Positions 11,169 through 22,329 of a stretch of DNA of 64,000 bases are shown in pieces. The stretch's first letter is position 1. Each line of letters begins with the position of its first letter. The notes beneath the pieces are model-generated. The model did not search any database. It was not told the origin of the DNA and saw only the letters and a program-made list of their open reading frames with translations. The translations under genes were made by a program, and so were the position numbers. Source of the DNA: Oscheius onirici (lineage: Eukaryota; Nematoda; Chromadorea; Rhabditida; Rhabditidae); the NCBI GenBank assembly GCA_932521025.1, contig OW051468.1, positions 3,534,064-3,598,063 on the forward strand, read 5' to 3'.

Positions 11169-13752
11169 TTAGATAACGATTTTCCAGAATTTGACATTGG
11201 CATCCTGACCGGCGCTGATCAGCTCGGTCTCGTTCAGCCAAACGAGCCCATTGACTGGCGACATGGCATGTGCTCCTGGAAAATGAGATTTCTTTTTGAG
11301 CAAGTCCGACATTTTGTATAAAAACCTTAACAAGGTGAAAAACGAACCCTTGATAATGATCGGGTGCTCTCCACTCTTCTGCATATCCCAGACAATAATG
11401 TTTGTGTCAAGTCCTCCAGTCGCGACATGTCTTCCATTCGGATTCCAGGCTACGCAGTTGACCTGAAATAGTTGGTTTTTCAAGAGAAAATGATAAAAAA
11501 TACGAACCTTGGCTGTATGGAAGGTCCATTCCTTCTCGGCGACGGTAGCAAAATCGTTGTCCACGGAGTATGGCACAACCTTTCGAGCACTGTCCGTCGC
11601 GACGAGGTGTTTTCCGTCGGTAGAGAATTCGAGAGACGTTATGTGACCACCGTGTGGGAGAGTCTTTTTCTCGGATAGGTTCGAGCCGCTCAGACTGTAA
11701 ATATGGACTTTGCCGTCCTGTCCTCCAACGGCCACAAGGCCCTTGTTTTCTAGGAGGGCAACCGCTGTGGCCGGATAATTGATTGTCAGATCGGAGGCCA
11801 GTTTTTCACCCTAAATGTATGCTTTTGATACGCTGGAAAGAATGAAATTACTTTGAAAACGACGAGATTTTTATAGCATGCGGCAATCACTAGTGATCCG
11901 TCGGCGTTGGAGGCGACTCCCCACGGCTGTGAAGGGAGTTTCGTCGAATTGGCACGGATGTTTTCTGAAAAGGTTCATTTGAAGGGAATCAAGAGATATC
12001 TTTTGAACAAAAAGAACAAAAAAAAACCAACCGACAGATCTGGAGATGGCTGGAGTAAATTGAAGAGTGTCATCCCATCCGGCACTGACCAGGGTTCCAT
12101 TGCCGGCCACACGCAATCCGACTACTTGAGATTTGTGAATACTGGGACTGATTCTTTTCGTCTCTCCGGTGGCAATGTCCCATCGAGCTAAAATTTTAAG
12201 CGTTAATCAGAGTAAAGAGGATCAAAACTCACTGATATGTCCTTCGAAATCGGCTGTGAAGATGAATTTCTTGTCGCTGCTCATTGTGAGGGCAGTGATG
12301 GGCTTGTTGTGTCCCTGGACGACTTTTTCGACTTGGCCCAGTTCGGGGTTGATGAAATTGAGGAATCCGGCCAGCGAGACGGAGACGACACCGGCCGTCT
12401 TGGACCAAATGACCGAGAGCTGCTGGTCCTCGACAGTATTTCCAAGAGTGACCGTCTTTTCGAGGCTTCTTCCAGCTACATTCCAGATCTTGACGGTTTT
12501 GTCTCCGGAAGCCGTCGCTAGCTTCTGTCCACACGGGGACCAACACAAGCCGAAGACACTTCCGGAATGAGCGAATTCTTTGCAAGCCTCGTCGACCAGC
12601 TCGCCCTCTTTCTGTCCCTCTGCTCCATCAAATAAGACGACTTTTCCATCGGCTCCAGCACTGGCAAAGAGAGTACCGTCTGGGCTGTAGCGGGTAACGT
12701 GGACAAAACGAGTATGCTCATGGAAAGTCTAAAATCTTGATGAAAAAAGTGTTTTCTTCAAAAACTGACCGTCTTGAATTTGAATGGAGGTCCCTCGAAG
12801 AGAGCTACCGTATTGTCCTCAGATCCACTCACAAGGCGGAACGGACGCTAAACATGGTTTTTGAAAGGAAAACAAAGAAATTACAGTCGGCTTGAAGTCG
12901 ATGCTGGACATGGGACGGGACTGTCCGGAGAGATTTCCGTTGGAGGTCCCAGTATCGAAAAGGAAGACGTGGCCGAAACGTTCTCGGCCTTCTCCAACGG
13001 CAGCGATTCTCTTGCTGTCATCGTTCCAGGCAATGTCGCGGACCGGCCCGGAGAATACTTGATATTGGGCCTTCAAAATGTGAGTCGTCTGTGTGGTATC
13101 CCAGATTCGCACGTTGCCAGCATTGTCGCCGGAAGCACAGTAGTATCTGCAAATTGATGTAAAATACTCGTCTTTACACTAGTTTCCCTTATAAAGTAAC
13201 AACTTTTAAGTGAACAACTTGTTCATTTTCAACACAAACCGTAACGACGGGTCTCTGGCAGTCCCCGAAAGATGATTCAACTAGGAATTTCGTCGCTTCT
13301 TTGTCTTTTGAGAGATTGTCGAACCATTGGACACACGAATATCCGATTATTCACCAGAATAATAAAAAGAAAACATACCCGCTGGGACTGATTTTGGCGA
13401 CGGTTGCTGCGTGTGAATGTTCCGTGTAAATATCCACGTTGGTCACGTCCTGAAATACAGCAATTACATGTTTTTCTTTTAGTTCTTGATCGAGAAACAA
13501 ATCGGGTCAGAGGATGTTATTTACAAGTGGAGAAACAGCTGTTTGTGTTCAATTTCCTCGAGTTCAATGATCATTGGAAAAAGTTCGAAAAAATCAAGAT
13601 ACCTGTAAGTTGATCGTGTAGACGGAATTGCTGTTCGTGTAGGTCAGTTGGTCTCCTTTGGGCGACTGACCCAAAACAACGGGCAGTCCTCGGGTCGTCT
13701 TGGGCAGAGAGGCAAAGGTTTTGCCCTTTTCGTACTCTCCTTCCGAACTCAT
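11169..13752 (-). CDS. unc-78: Actin-interacting protein 1 (WDR1/AIP1)
   Basis: WD40 double beta-propeller that works with ADF/cofilin to disassemble actin filaments; in nematodes UNC-78 organises body-wall muscle thin filaments. About ten exons run from MSSEGEYEKGKTFASLPKTT to VKFWKIVI. Successive WD blades are visible ('GNVRIWDTTQ', 'GKVVLFDG', 'KTVKIWNVAG', 'GHISRWDI', 'GKVHIYSL', 'NIIVWDMQ', 'NVKFWKIVI'). Length, about 610 residues, fits the family. The start ATG follows a TTTTCAG, consistent with trans-splicing. It lies 391 bases downstream of SEH1 on the same strand, so an operon is possible but not shown. A paralogue (aipl-1 type) cannot be excluded. Confidence 0.92.
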
Positions 13753-14142
13753 TTCTGAAAATCAGCAAATTGCAAACAGAAAAATTAGTAAAAATAATCA
13801 ACGTGAATAATGCCGATGGCTGTGGGCCGAGATGGGGACTATTTGTTCCCGACGGGCCAAATGACGCATCGCCGAGGCCCGCCCACACCTCGGTTCAAAC
13901 ACCCGATTGACTCGGAACCAGTGGAGATCACTTCTCGAGGAGAATATGTACCTTTTATCAGCAGTGCGAATATTCAGTATAGAAATAGGCAAAAATACAA
14001 GTAATTGAAAGTACTACAAGCTCGATGAAAACCAATAATAAGAAGCCATGTAAACATTTCATTGGCGCAAATTCACAATAAGATTGAAAATTAAAGGGAG
14101 CGAGATTGATAGATCAGAAGAAAATGAGGACACAGGAAAGAA

Positions 14143-15523
14143 CTAGACAAGCGGCTGGCCGTAGGTCACGGAGCACGTTTCGCCTCTGGAATAGGTTTTT
14201 TTGTGTTGACTGATCTCTTCTAAATAGGCCTCGGTATTCACGTCGGTCAGTTGAACCCATTGATTGGCGAAGAGAGCCTTGAAAATGCGAACAGTTCCAT
14301 CTCCACTCGAGGCAACTAGCACGTTTCCGGTCAAATTGAAACGAATTCTCCAAGCTTTTTTGATATCTCCCATGCCGAGTTGGGCAATCTGAAAATGATT
14401 ATTTTGAGGTGAAGAAAACTAGAAACATACTCGAATGGATTGATATTCTGTGCGAGTTGTGATCGGCAATCGCTCGCCATCGTCGTCGATGAAAGCATTG
14501 GCTGGCACTTTGAAGTTGTATATGAAGATGTCGCCGGCAGCGATGGCAATTTGGTGATATTCGCCCTGATAAACTGGGTTGAATTGGATATCAGTGACGG
14601 CAGACGGAAGCTCCGGCTTCAATTCTGTGATTCTGCGGAACTTTCTGCAAATTTCATGAATTTTGATGAAATAAAAGAAAACGAACCTGTAGGAATCGTT
14701 CAACTCATAGACAACCAAGCGATCTTCGGGCTTATTTCGGACATCTTTCATCTCGTCCGATCCGACCACGACTAGTGGACAATGAATAGGAGAAGGACTC
14801 CAGGCGACAGTACTGCACCTCCAATGGAAAGCTTTCAGCTCCTGGTTCAGTGACCATCTTGTCAAATCCATCGTATCCTGAGCTTCGTAAATGCGCAAAA
14901 CTCCTTGAACAGAACAAGAGGCCTTAACATTGTTTACAAAAGAGGGAAGACAAACCAGTTGAAGTCCTAGATGTCTCGGAGCGAAGACAATGTCCGTTAC
15001 GGCGTTTCTGCTATCTGTGAGATAGGCTCGTCGAATCCATTTGGGATAGTGGCCGTCGTCGTTTTTGATAGCCTCCCAGACGTGAACACTTCGATCACAG
15101 GAACAGGTAGCAAGAACTTGTCCGAATTCGGGATGAGCCCATGCTGCACGAAGGACAGCTCCGGAATGACACTGAAATGTTCGAAGAAATTGAAAAATAG
15201 GTGTAAGAGTGACCTTCCATCGGGCTATGCGAAACCATTTCCCGAGATCGTCGCGATTCCAAATGGCCAGAGTTTTATCCGTAGAACATGTGGCCATTCG
15301 ACGACCGGTAATGTCCAGGGCGATCTAAAACTGGGTAATTCGAGCTCGAGAACTTTAGAAGATTTCTGTCAAGTTAGAAAAATCGGAATAGAATTTTAAA
15401 AAGTTTGTGAGCGAGTTTTCCTCTAACTAAAAAAAAACTTACGTGCGTGATGAGGTCTTCGTGAGAGTTCTTGAACGTCTCTCTGATTTCGAGCTCATCG
15501 TCCATCGACTCGTCGGACGACAT
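14143..15523 (-). CDS. npp-18: Nucleoporin SEH1 (Y-complex WD40 protein)
   Basis: SEH1-type WD40 propeller of the nuclear-pore Nup107-160 complex and the GATOR2 complex. Opens MSSDESMDDELEIRETFKNS, then 'HEDLITHIALDITGRRMATCSTDKT', 'CHSGAVLRAAWAHPEFGQVL' and 'CSCDRSVHVWEA', the hallmark SEH1 blades. Ends 'VLVASSGDGTVRIFKALFANQW'. Five or six exons. It lies 212 bases downstream of the G alpha stop codon and upstream of unc-78, all on the same strand. Confidence 0.92.
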
Positions 15524-15734
15524 CTTTAAAATTTGAACAATCTTCTACGGAAAAGAAGATTTAGACGCCGTGTGAATTCGATCGCGTACAAGTTTACGGC
15601 TACACGTCAAAAATCGGTAGCTAGTGGGAGATACATCCATTGCAGAAACAAAAAAAAAGATAAGCAATACAACTATTCACATGCACATAGTAAATTGGGA
15701 TTAATATAGTTTCGAATGTATGATAGATCGATTG

Positions 15735-16998
15735 CTAACAATGGAAAATTTCCTTTAGATTTCTGGAGGAGATGATGTCTGTGCAGCAATTGAAGACGAA
15801 GCTGATGTTTTCCGTATCCGTGGCATTGGTGAACTGAGTATAAATGTCCCGATTCGGGTCACCTTTGCGAGCTTCGAAGAGCAGACGAATATATGCTGCA
15901 CAGGAATCAACGTCGTTCGGCCCTAAACAGAAAGTTTAATAACAAAAAGATAGAAGACAAACCTTTGTATTCGGGGAAGGTATCACAGAGAGGCACATGT
16001 GGGATTTTATGTTGGAATATATCGTATTTGTTCAGGAACAGAATGATGGGAATACATGCGAAGCTCTTGTAGGAACAAATTGATCCAAACAGCTCCAGCG
16101 ACTCTTGTAGTCTGTTCTGAAAGCAGATCGTAAGTAAATTAGGACGAGCTGACCATTTCCGGATCTTCTTCCAATCTGAGATCGTATTCGCTAATAGCCG
16201 CACAGAAAATAATTGCAGTGACGCTGTTGAAGACGTTTGTCCACTTCTTTCTCTCGGATCGTTGACCTCCAACATCAATAATTCTGAAATGAGCGCTATG
16301 CTTAGAAATAAATGTGTGGTAACCTGAAGACTTCTCCAGCATGCTGGAACGTACAGTTGGCAATGCCGGTAGTCTTAGCTCTCGTCCGGACAATATCGTT
16401 TTGTGTGGGTACGTAACGCGGCATTGAAATGCGGTCAATGCTGTGCAGGTAATAAAGAGCCGAATCGTTCAGCTGGTACTCTGTGCTTCTGCTGATACAC
16501 TCCTGGACTCCTGCGTCTCTCAGTAAGCGCTTGATGATATCCGACAGTTCTGTAGGAAGCTCGCCCTAAAACTACATAATGTATGCCCGAGTAAAGAAAC
16601 TGACGTCACGACACTGCTCACTAAGAGCGAAAAACTGTTGGGCATCTATGCGACTAGCTGAGAAGCTGTATGGAATTCCAAGCGCCTCCATGGCTCTGAG
16701 AATAACTTTGACAGACTGAACCGAAACATATCGATGGTAAAACTTAGAAAGCTACCTGAATCGTGTTCGTGAAGACTGTCGAGCGATACATGTTCTTTTC
16801 GTAGTCGTTGAAGCCGGTGTCGTAAATGATTTTCATTTGCTTCAGAATGGTACTTTTTCCTGATTCGCCAGCTCCGAGGATGAGCAGTTTTATTTCCTGT
16901 GCATATTCGTCGTCGTCAATCTCATTGTTTTTCTGCTGCTTCTTCGGCTTCTTTCTTGGACGCTCTCCGTCCCAAGCGGTGCTATTTACACAGCCCAT
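15735..16998 (-). CDS. Heterotrimeric G protein alpha subunit, divergent
   Basis: GTPase transducing GPCR signals at the plasma membrane. MGC at the start gives N-myristoylation and palmitoylation sites. P-loop GAGESGKST, switch I 'RTRAKTTGI' (with the cholera-toxin-modifiable Arg), switch II '[12 protein letters not shown]', 'NKYD' (NKxD) and a TCAT-equivalent 'TNAT' are all intact, so it should bind and hydrolyse GTP. An unusual lysine- and acid-rich insert (residues about 14-30) precedes the P-loop. The C-terminus reads RNLKEIFHC, which matches none of the standard Gs, Gq, Gi/o or G12 tails and lacks the pertussis-toxin Cys at -4. Probably one of the expanded nematode chemosensory GPA proteins. 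Confidence 0.9.
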
Positions 16999-17045
16999 CT
17001 GAAGAGCAATAATGAAAAAATCACTACATCGGTTAATCTACAGTG

Positions 17046-17485
17046 CCACCGTCTTGATAGTGATTAGACATGTGCGCATGGACCGGCTGGGAAAAAAATC
17101 GCCTTCAGTGCGGCGGGCAAAAGAAGTTCAGCACGTCTTTTTTCTAGGGTTTTTGTGTTTCCCCAGTCATTGTGAACAAATACCGACTAGCACAGAAAAA
17201 AGTTAAGCAAAAAAAGACAAATCCGCAAAGAAAAACGAAAAAAGACGAAATTTGCGAAAAACAAAATAGACCAAAATTCGTGTTTTCATACGAAACTTCT
17301 ATTTTCTTTGCGGATTTGTCTTTTTTTGCTTAACTTTTTTCTGTGCTAGTCGGAATTTGTTCACAATGACTGGGGAAACACAAAAACCCTAGAAAAAAGG
17401 CGTGCTGAACTTCTTTTGCCCGCCGCACTGAAGGCGATTTTTTTCCAAGCCGATCCAAGCGCACATTTCTAATAGTAATCAGGGC
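17046..17485. mobile_element. Long foldback element E
   Basis: Nearly perfect arms of about 150-190 bases: GTGCGCATGGACCGGCTGGG, TCGCCTTCAGTGCGGCGGGC, AAGAAGTTCAGCACG and 'CACAATGACTGGGGAAACAC' all recur inverted between 17300 and 17470. A transcript would fold into a long hairpin. No coding potential. It begins about 45 bases beyond the G alpha start codon. Confidence 0.85.
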
Positions 17486-17489
17486 ATAG

Positions 17490-18040
17490 ACGCTGCAATC
17501 GTGACGAAACCCGTGCAATTGGTCCCGCAGCGGTTGCACTACTTCACTCGATCCCGGAGGCTTCCTTTAAAGCGTGTGTCCGGCTTCGAAAATCGCTGTG
17601 AGACCAATTGCACGGGTTCCGTCACGATTACAGCGGGTCCCGACGCGATCTCATTTCAAAAATTTTATTTTCGCGTTTTCGACGTTTTCACACATTTGTT
17701 CGTTTCCAAACCATGTTTAATCGATTCGGCATCCAATTTTACATCAGGTACGTCGATTCTGATAACAAAAATGAAGCAGAACTGGAAGGAAAAGGCGAAA
17801 ACAGCGTTTCTGTTCTTTCCTATTTTATTCTTTGCTAAGCACAACAATTTTGATGTCCGAATAGGCATAACTGGTGTAAAATTTGATGCGGAATCGATTA
17901 AACATGGTTTGAAAACGATAAAATGAGTGCAAAGCGTCAAAAAATGAGAAGTATGCAAGATCGTGACGGGACCAATGCCAATTGGTCCTGCAGCGTTTCC
18001 GGCATTCCGGCATAGCCGAAGGCTTCCTTTAAAGGGAGTG
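17490..18040. mobile_element. Foldback element F, core-module carrier
   Basis: The outer portion has GTGCAATTGGTCCCGCAGCG and its variants in both orientations plus a repeated GGCTTCCTTTAAAG. Inner arms AACCATGTTTAATCGATTCG (17704-17723) and the inverted CGAATCGATTAAACATGGTT-type copy (about 17889-17911) flank a 165-base loop. The loop also has the CTATTCGGACATC / CGATTCTGATAAC block found in element D. Outer borders are uncertain. Confidence 0.7.
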
Positions 18041-18214
18041 TAACCCAGGGGTGAGCGAAATTTCGACTTTCGAGAATTTCGGGGTTTTTGGCACTTTCAA
18101 CTTCCGAGGAAAAAAGTCGAAAGTTTGCTCGAAAGAAATTTTTCTTTTTATCTTTAATATTAAAGCGCAACGGTGTCTGTGGCTGACTCTGTTTGTTTGT
18201 TTGTCCAAGGCCAA

Positions 18215-18290
18215 GAGATTTTGGTGTATTGTTAAGAGTCGCCGCTGTTACCCAGACGACCCGGGTTCGATTCCTCTCCTCACGAAATAA
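18215..18290 (+). repeat. tRNA-derived repeat (SINE-like)
   Basis: A pol III A-box-like TGGTGTATTGTTAAGAG is followed 35 bases later by a B box GGGTTCGATTCC. Acceptor and T-stem pairings are poor, so this is not a functional tRNA. The tail CCTCACGAAAT recurs at the edge of the neighbouring copy on the other strand. Confidence 0.5.
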
Positions 18291-18479
18291 AGTAAGACAA
18301 AGATAAAGTTCACCCCGTAATCAACGCCAGAGCAAGCTCAATTGCGTGTGGGTCTAATCTGAGGGGCCAGAGAAATCAGGCTTACGTTCTATAATCTGGA
18401 CAGGTGCCAAGTCTGACTCCAAGAACGCTTTATCTTCGTAGCATGCTACTACCAATTTACCGACTTCGGGAGGATGAAT

Positions 18480-18565
18480 GCCTTGGTTGGGCAGAAGCGG
18501 ATTTGAACTTGAGACCTTTAAATTGACGCTGGCGCCTCCTACCACTACGCCATCTCGCTTCCTCA
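18480..18565 (-). repeat. Second tRNA-derived repeat, opposite strand
   Basis: On the minus strand AGATGGCGTAGTGGTAGGAG (A box) precedes AAGTTCAAATCC (B box). Stems do not pair well, so it is a tRNA-derived SINE or pseudogene rather than a tRNA gene. It is head-to-head with the copy at 18215-18290. Confidence 0.5.
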
Positions 18566-18751
18566 CGAAATATTTTTGCTAAATTATTTTCAGAAGAGAT
18601 CGGTTGACTGGGGATCGGGGGGCCAAAAGAATCAATAATTATTAGCAGGACTATCTTTATAAGAAGTTGAACCAAAGAGGAAATTATCACAGCGATAGAG
18701 AAAGAAGGAGAAGGCAAGATTTGTAAAAATGTACAATGTGATCACACAGGG

Positions 18752-21700
18752 TCAACGTGTAAAGTAGAATATTAAAAATATTATAAGGGCACCGATCAGT
18801 ACAGCTCCTGTCATGATTATGCAGATCTTCTTCTGAAATTTGGAAGAATTGATAGAAGACAAAGGTTAGAAAAGAAGACAAGGACAGACATACATTGAAA
18901 AATTTTATTGAGATTTGCCAACTTACAAAACAAGAGATCATCAGAGAGAAGCCCTAGAAGAAAGAGATCTACTGGAGATATTCTAAGGGAGATCTGAGCT
19001 ATTTCTAGCCAATCTGTAGCGAGAGAAATCAAAAGAGTCTAAGGCAAGAAGCAGAAGAAATCTACAGACGGGAGAGGTTAAAACACGCATTTGATCCTAT
19101 ATACCACATTTGGAGAGAAAGGGTAAGCTTATATAGGGAGGACAGAAACTAAAAAGCGAAGGGGAATGTATTGCTTTTTTGAATTATCGCGCAAATAAAA
19201 TGCGAGGGTAACATATGGCAAAGTAGCACTGCTAGAAAGGCATCGGCACGTAGGACATAATTATCAAGCAAAGGATCCCGATTAGAACCGCCACTATGAT
19301 GAGAATTATGATCTTCTTCTGAAAATCGAAAGGTTTTCGGAATATCGCACAACACGAGACAGGCAAAGAAGATCACAATAGCAAGATTTCGTGCAATGTT
19401 TTTTACGAACAAAAAGACATTTATGCAAACATGTACAACATGAACATCACAGGACACGACATATACCACAGGCTTGAAGTCAATAACTGCGCCTTTTTAT
19501 ATCTTTGGGAATGTACAATTTTTGTCAATACTTAGTTCTAGAATTGGATCCAGAATTACCAGATGAAGAAGAGGAACCCGTCCCCGTAACCGTATTTGTG
19601 ACCGTTTTTGTCGTTCGAGTAGCCAAAACTATCCAGATTAAGATACCGGCCACTAGGAGCAGCAGAACTATGATTACTCCCACAATGAGACAGACTTTCT
19701 TCTGAAAAAGAAATTACGAAATTGACTTTTCTGCGCTCGAAAATTGATAGTTTGGAATTTGACCTTGCGCTTCATTGAGCAGAAAATGGCGATTCGTGTT
19801 TCCAATAGTACAACCAGTTTACGTCGGTTTGCATAGAATTTGAATAAAAAAATTATCAAGTCCTCTCAATGTCTCAAACCAAGAAGGATTGCCAAATTAA
19901 AAATCTCTATCCAAACGGCATCTCAACCCCGCATCGACATTTATGATGGACACGCCAAAGCGGACTAGGCGGGATAATCTAGAGACGTTCAGCGCTTTAT
20001 CGGTTTGGGCCGTCTCTTTTCTCGATACGTGTGAGTGAGGGGAGCTCTCCCTCCACTACGGCAGCAGTACATCCAAAGTGCGCGCAAGACAGCATCGATC
20101 GCGAGAGAGAGAGAGAGAGTAAGAAAAAAACGATTGCGAGTTCTACGCTAAGCTTCCCCGTCCAAAAATGATATATTACGGGGATTGGCGAGACTCATTC
20201 TACGACATAACAACGAATAGTCATGCACACAGGCTCGTACAAATGACTGGACGACACGACATTTAGAGAGAGAAAAAGAAAACTCACTCGTCGAGCTTTA
20301 CTCTGATATTGGACGGCTTTCTTGGTATCGGCTACAGCTCTGTCGACAAATTCCTTGGCATGCTCGACGTTGTATTCGATTCGGTCGACCATCTCTCCCT
20401 GAAATTAATTTTTTTATAAGCTTTGTGTGAAAATAGCAGACGATACGTGTTGCTGACGGCATTGTATACTATCAATCGATTTGTACAGAACATGATCGTT
20501 TCTAATACCTTCAGTTTTTTTCTAGATTTCCGGAATGTATTAGATTGTTCCGACATTCATAGGTAAAGAAAGCAATTCATCACATTCCCCCGTTTCGGAT
20601 AAATTTATGGCGAAGGGAGGAAACCAGGTTCGAAAGCTTCCACCATTTGAATGCCAAACACAATAATATAATGGCCTTTTTGTCATTATCTGTTCCCGAG
20701 AGAGAGAGAGAGAGAGAGAGAAAACGAACGAAACCCTTCTTTTTAATCTTTTTCAGCGGCTTCGAGAAGCTAGTCATTAAGTTCTTAGCCCTCTGGATGG
20801 CCAGACTAAGATGAATTATGCGAAAGGCCGTGTGAGACTCGCTTCATTGCACGCAGAAGGAGAGAGAGAATTTCCCCAGTTTGGTAGACTTTCTTTTCAG
20901 AGAGCCCTCTGGCGCTATCCACGCGAGTCGAACTGAGCAAACAGCACTGTTTGCATACGAATACGACTCGTCTTCCTAATTATCTCTTGTGTTATTAGGT
21001 AAACGCTTTGGGACAATGGAGTTTTTAAGGAAACAGATTGAAGAAAAGAGTGAAAAATCGAGTAAATTTTGTGCGTAAAGACGTTTTGGAATAAAAGCAT
21101 ACCTGACTCTCGACCAGCATGGCCATATCCATGAACATGTCATGAAGTTCCCTGATACTGCTTTCGAGTTTCATTATGTCGTTATGTCGAGCTTCGATAT
21201 CGGCCAGAGTTTGTTTCGCCTATACTTTCTGGTTAAAAGAAAGAAAAGAAACATAGAAACCTGTTGAGTATCGGTTATGATACCCTGTGTAAAAACGCCA
21301 GGATTGCCACTTTCGATCATTTCTTCCAGATCTTCGTCTCCTACTTGTTTACCGGCTAAAGTAAAGATGAAGAAAAAGGGAGCGAAACTGACCAATATCG
21401 AGCTGACGTTGGATCCTTCCTTTACATCGTTCTCTGTAGTCCGTCTGTGTCTTGTTGTAATCTGTCATGACTTCGACAAATCGTCTAAAAGACACGAATT
21501 TGAGAATAAAACGAATATGAAAACATGCCTGGAAAGAGTACTATGCTGCGTTTTTCTAATCCTGAGATCTGCATTAACCTGTCCACCGGATTCATCGTGC
21601 TCTATGGCATTTTCAATCAACTTCAGCTTCCCACGAACCTAAACGACACTAATAATGAGACGGAGAGAGACAACCTTGTTAGCAGTTCGTTTTATGCTGG

Positions 21701-22326
21701 CCATAAGCTCATCCAATTCCTCTTTGGTCTCTGAAATTGATAAAACTTAGCGCTGTCGCGGAAAAGACTAACTGGCATCATTGACGGGATTAGACAGGAT
21801 GGCCGAGTGTTTCTTTTTGACTTCTTCCACATTATTTGCTATCAAGTCCACACTCCCCCGGATTTCTTCCACCTGAAAATTGGATTATTCAGCGATGCAG
21901 AATATATTTTTCGAAGTATTTTTTTTTTATCAATTTGGTTCTGAATCTCAAGAAAAAACAGTTCAATTCCCCCAAAATTAAACAGTAACAGAACACTTAA
22001 TCTATCCCGCTGCCTGCTGTCATCAAACCAGCGACTAGCCTTCTCTCTCAACCAGCCCTCCACGACTTAAAATCATAGAAAACGACGAAAAATCAATACG
22101 TGGCCGGCAGCCAAACGTGGTCTAGCAATGCCGGAAACCCACATAGGGCATATTGAGATGAAGGAAGGGGAGCTTACAGACTTTCATTGGTAGAATTTTA
22201 AGAGGAACTAGCCTGCTCGAAGAATTCTTCCATATATTGGGCATTGCCGGTGTCCATTTGCATATCATCGTCTTGTTCATCTTCGGATTGCGCCGCCTTC
22301 AAGGCACCTAGACGATCCCTCGTCAT
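18752..22326 (-). CDS. unc-64: Syntaxin 1 (neuronal t-SNARE) with three alternative anchor exons
   Basis: Plasma-membrane Qa-SNARE for synaptic vesicle fusion. Start [20 protein letters not shown] at 22326. The Habc region, the linker '[20 protein letters not shown]' and the SNARE helix ending '[12 protein letters not shown]' are present in order. Shared exons end at 20288 and can join any of three terminal exons: 19525-19701 (58 residues, TM plus Ser/Thr-rich tail), 19232-19318 (28 residues) or 18752-18832 (26 residues). All three begin with Lys-Lys and encode a hydrophobic anchor. Intron 21873-22212 and the intron with donor at 21528 start with GC instead of GT. Alternative anchors are also known for C. 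elegans unc-64. Confidence 0.95.
20100..20120. repeat. GA microsatellite
   Basis: A run of GA dinucleotides in a unc-64 intron; a second run lies at about 20699-20720. GAGA tracts can open chromatin, but no function is shown here. Confidence 0.7.
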
Positions 22327-22329
22327 CGT

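Noticed and set aside
13810..14004. 64-codon plus-strand frame with a proline-rich segment between unc-78 and npp-18
   Set aside because: Open on both strands over the same bases, short, with no splice partners or family resemblance. Likely 5' flank of unc-78.
17490..18040. CRISPR-like or coding content in the repeated GTGCAATTGGTCCCGCAGCG region
   Set aside because: The repeats are inverted arms of a foldback element in a eukaryotic genome; no regular spacers and no coding potential.
18215..18290. Functional tRNA gene
   Set aside because: A and B boxes are present, but the acceptor and T stems do not pair. The same holds for 18480-18565 and 39180-39260.
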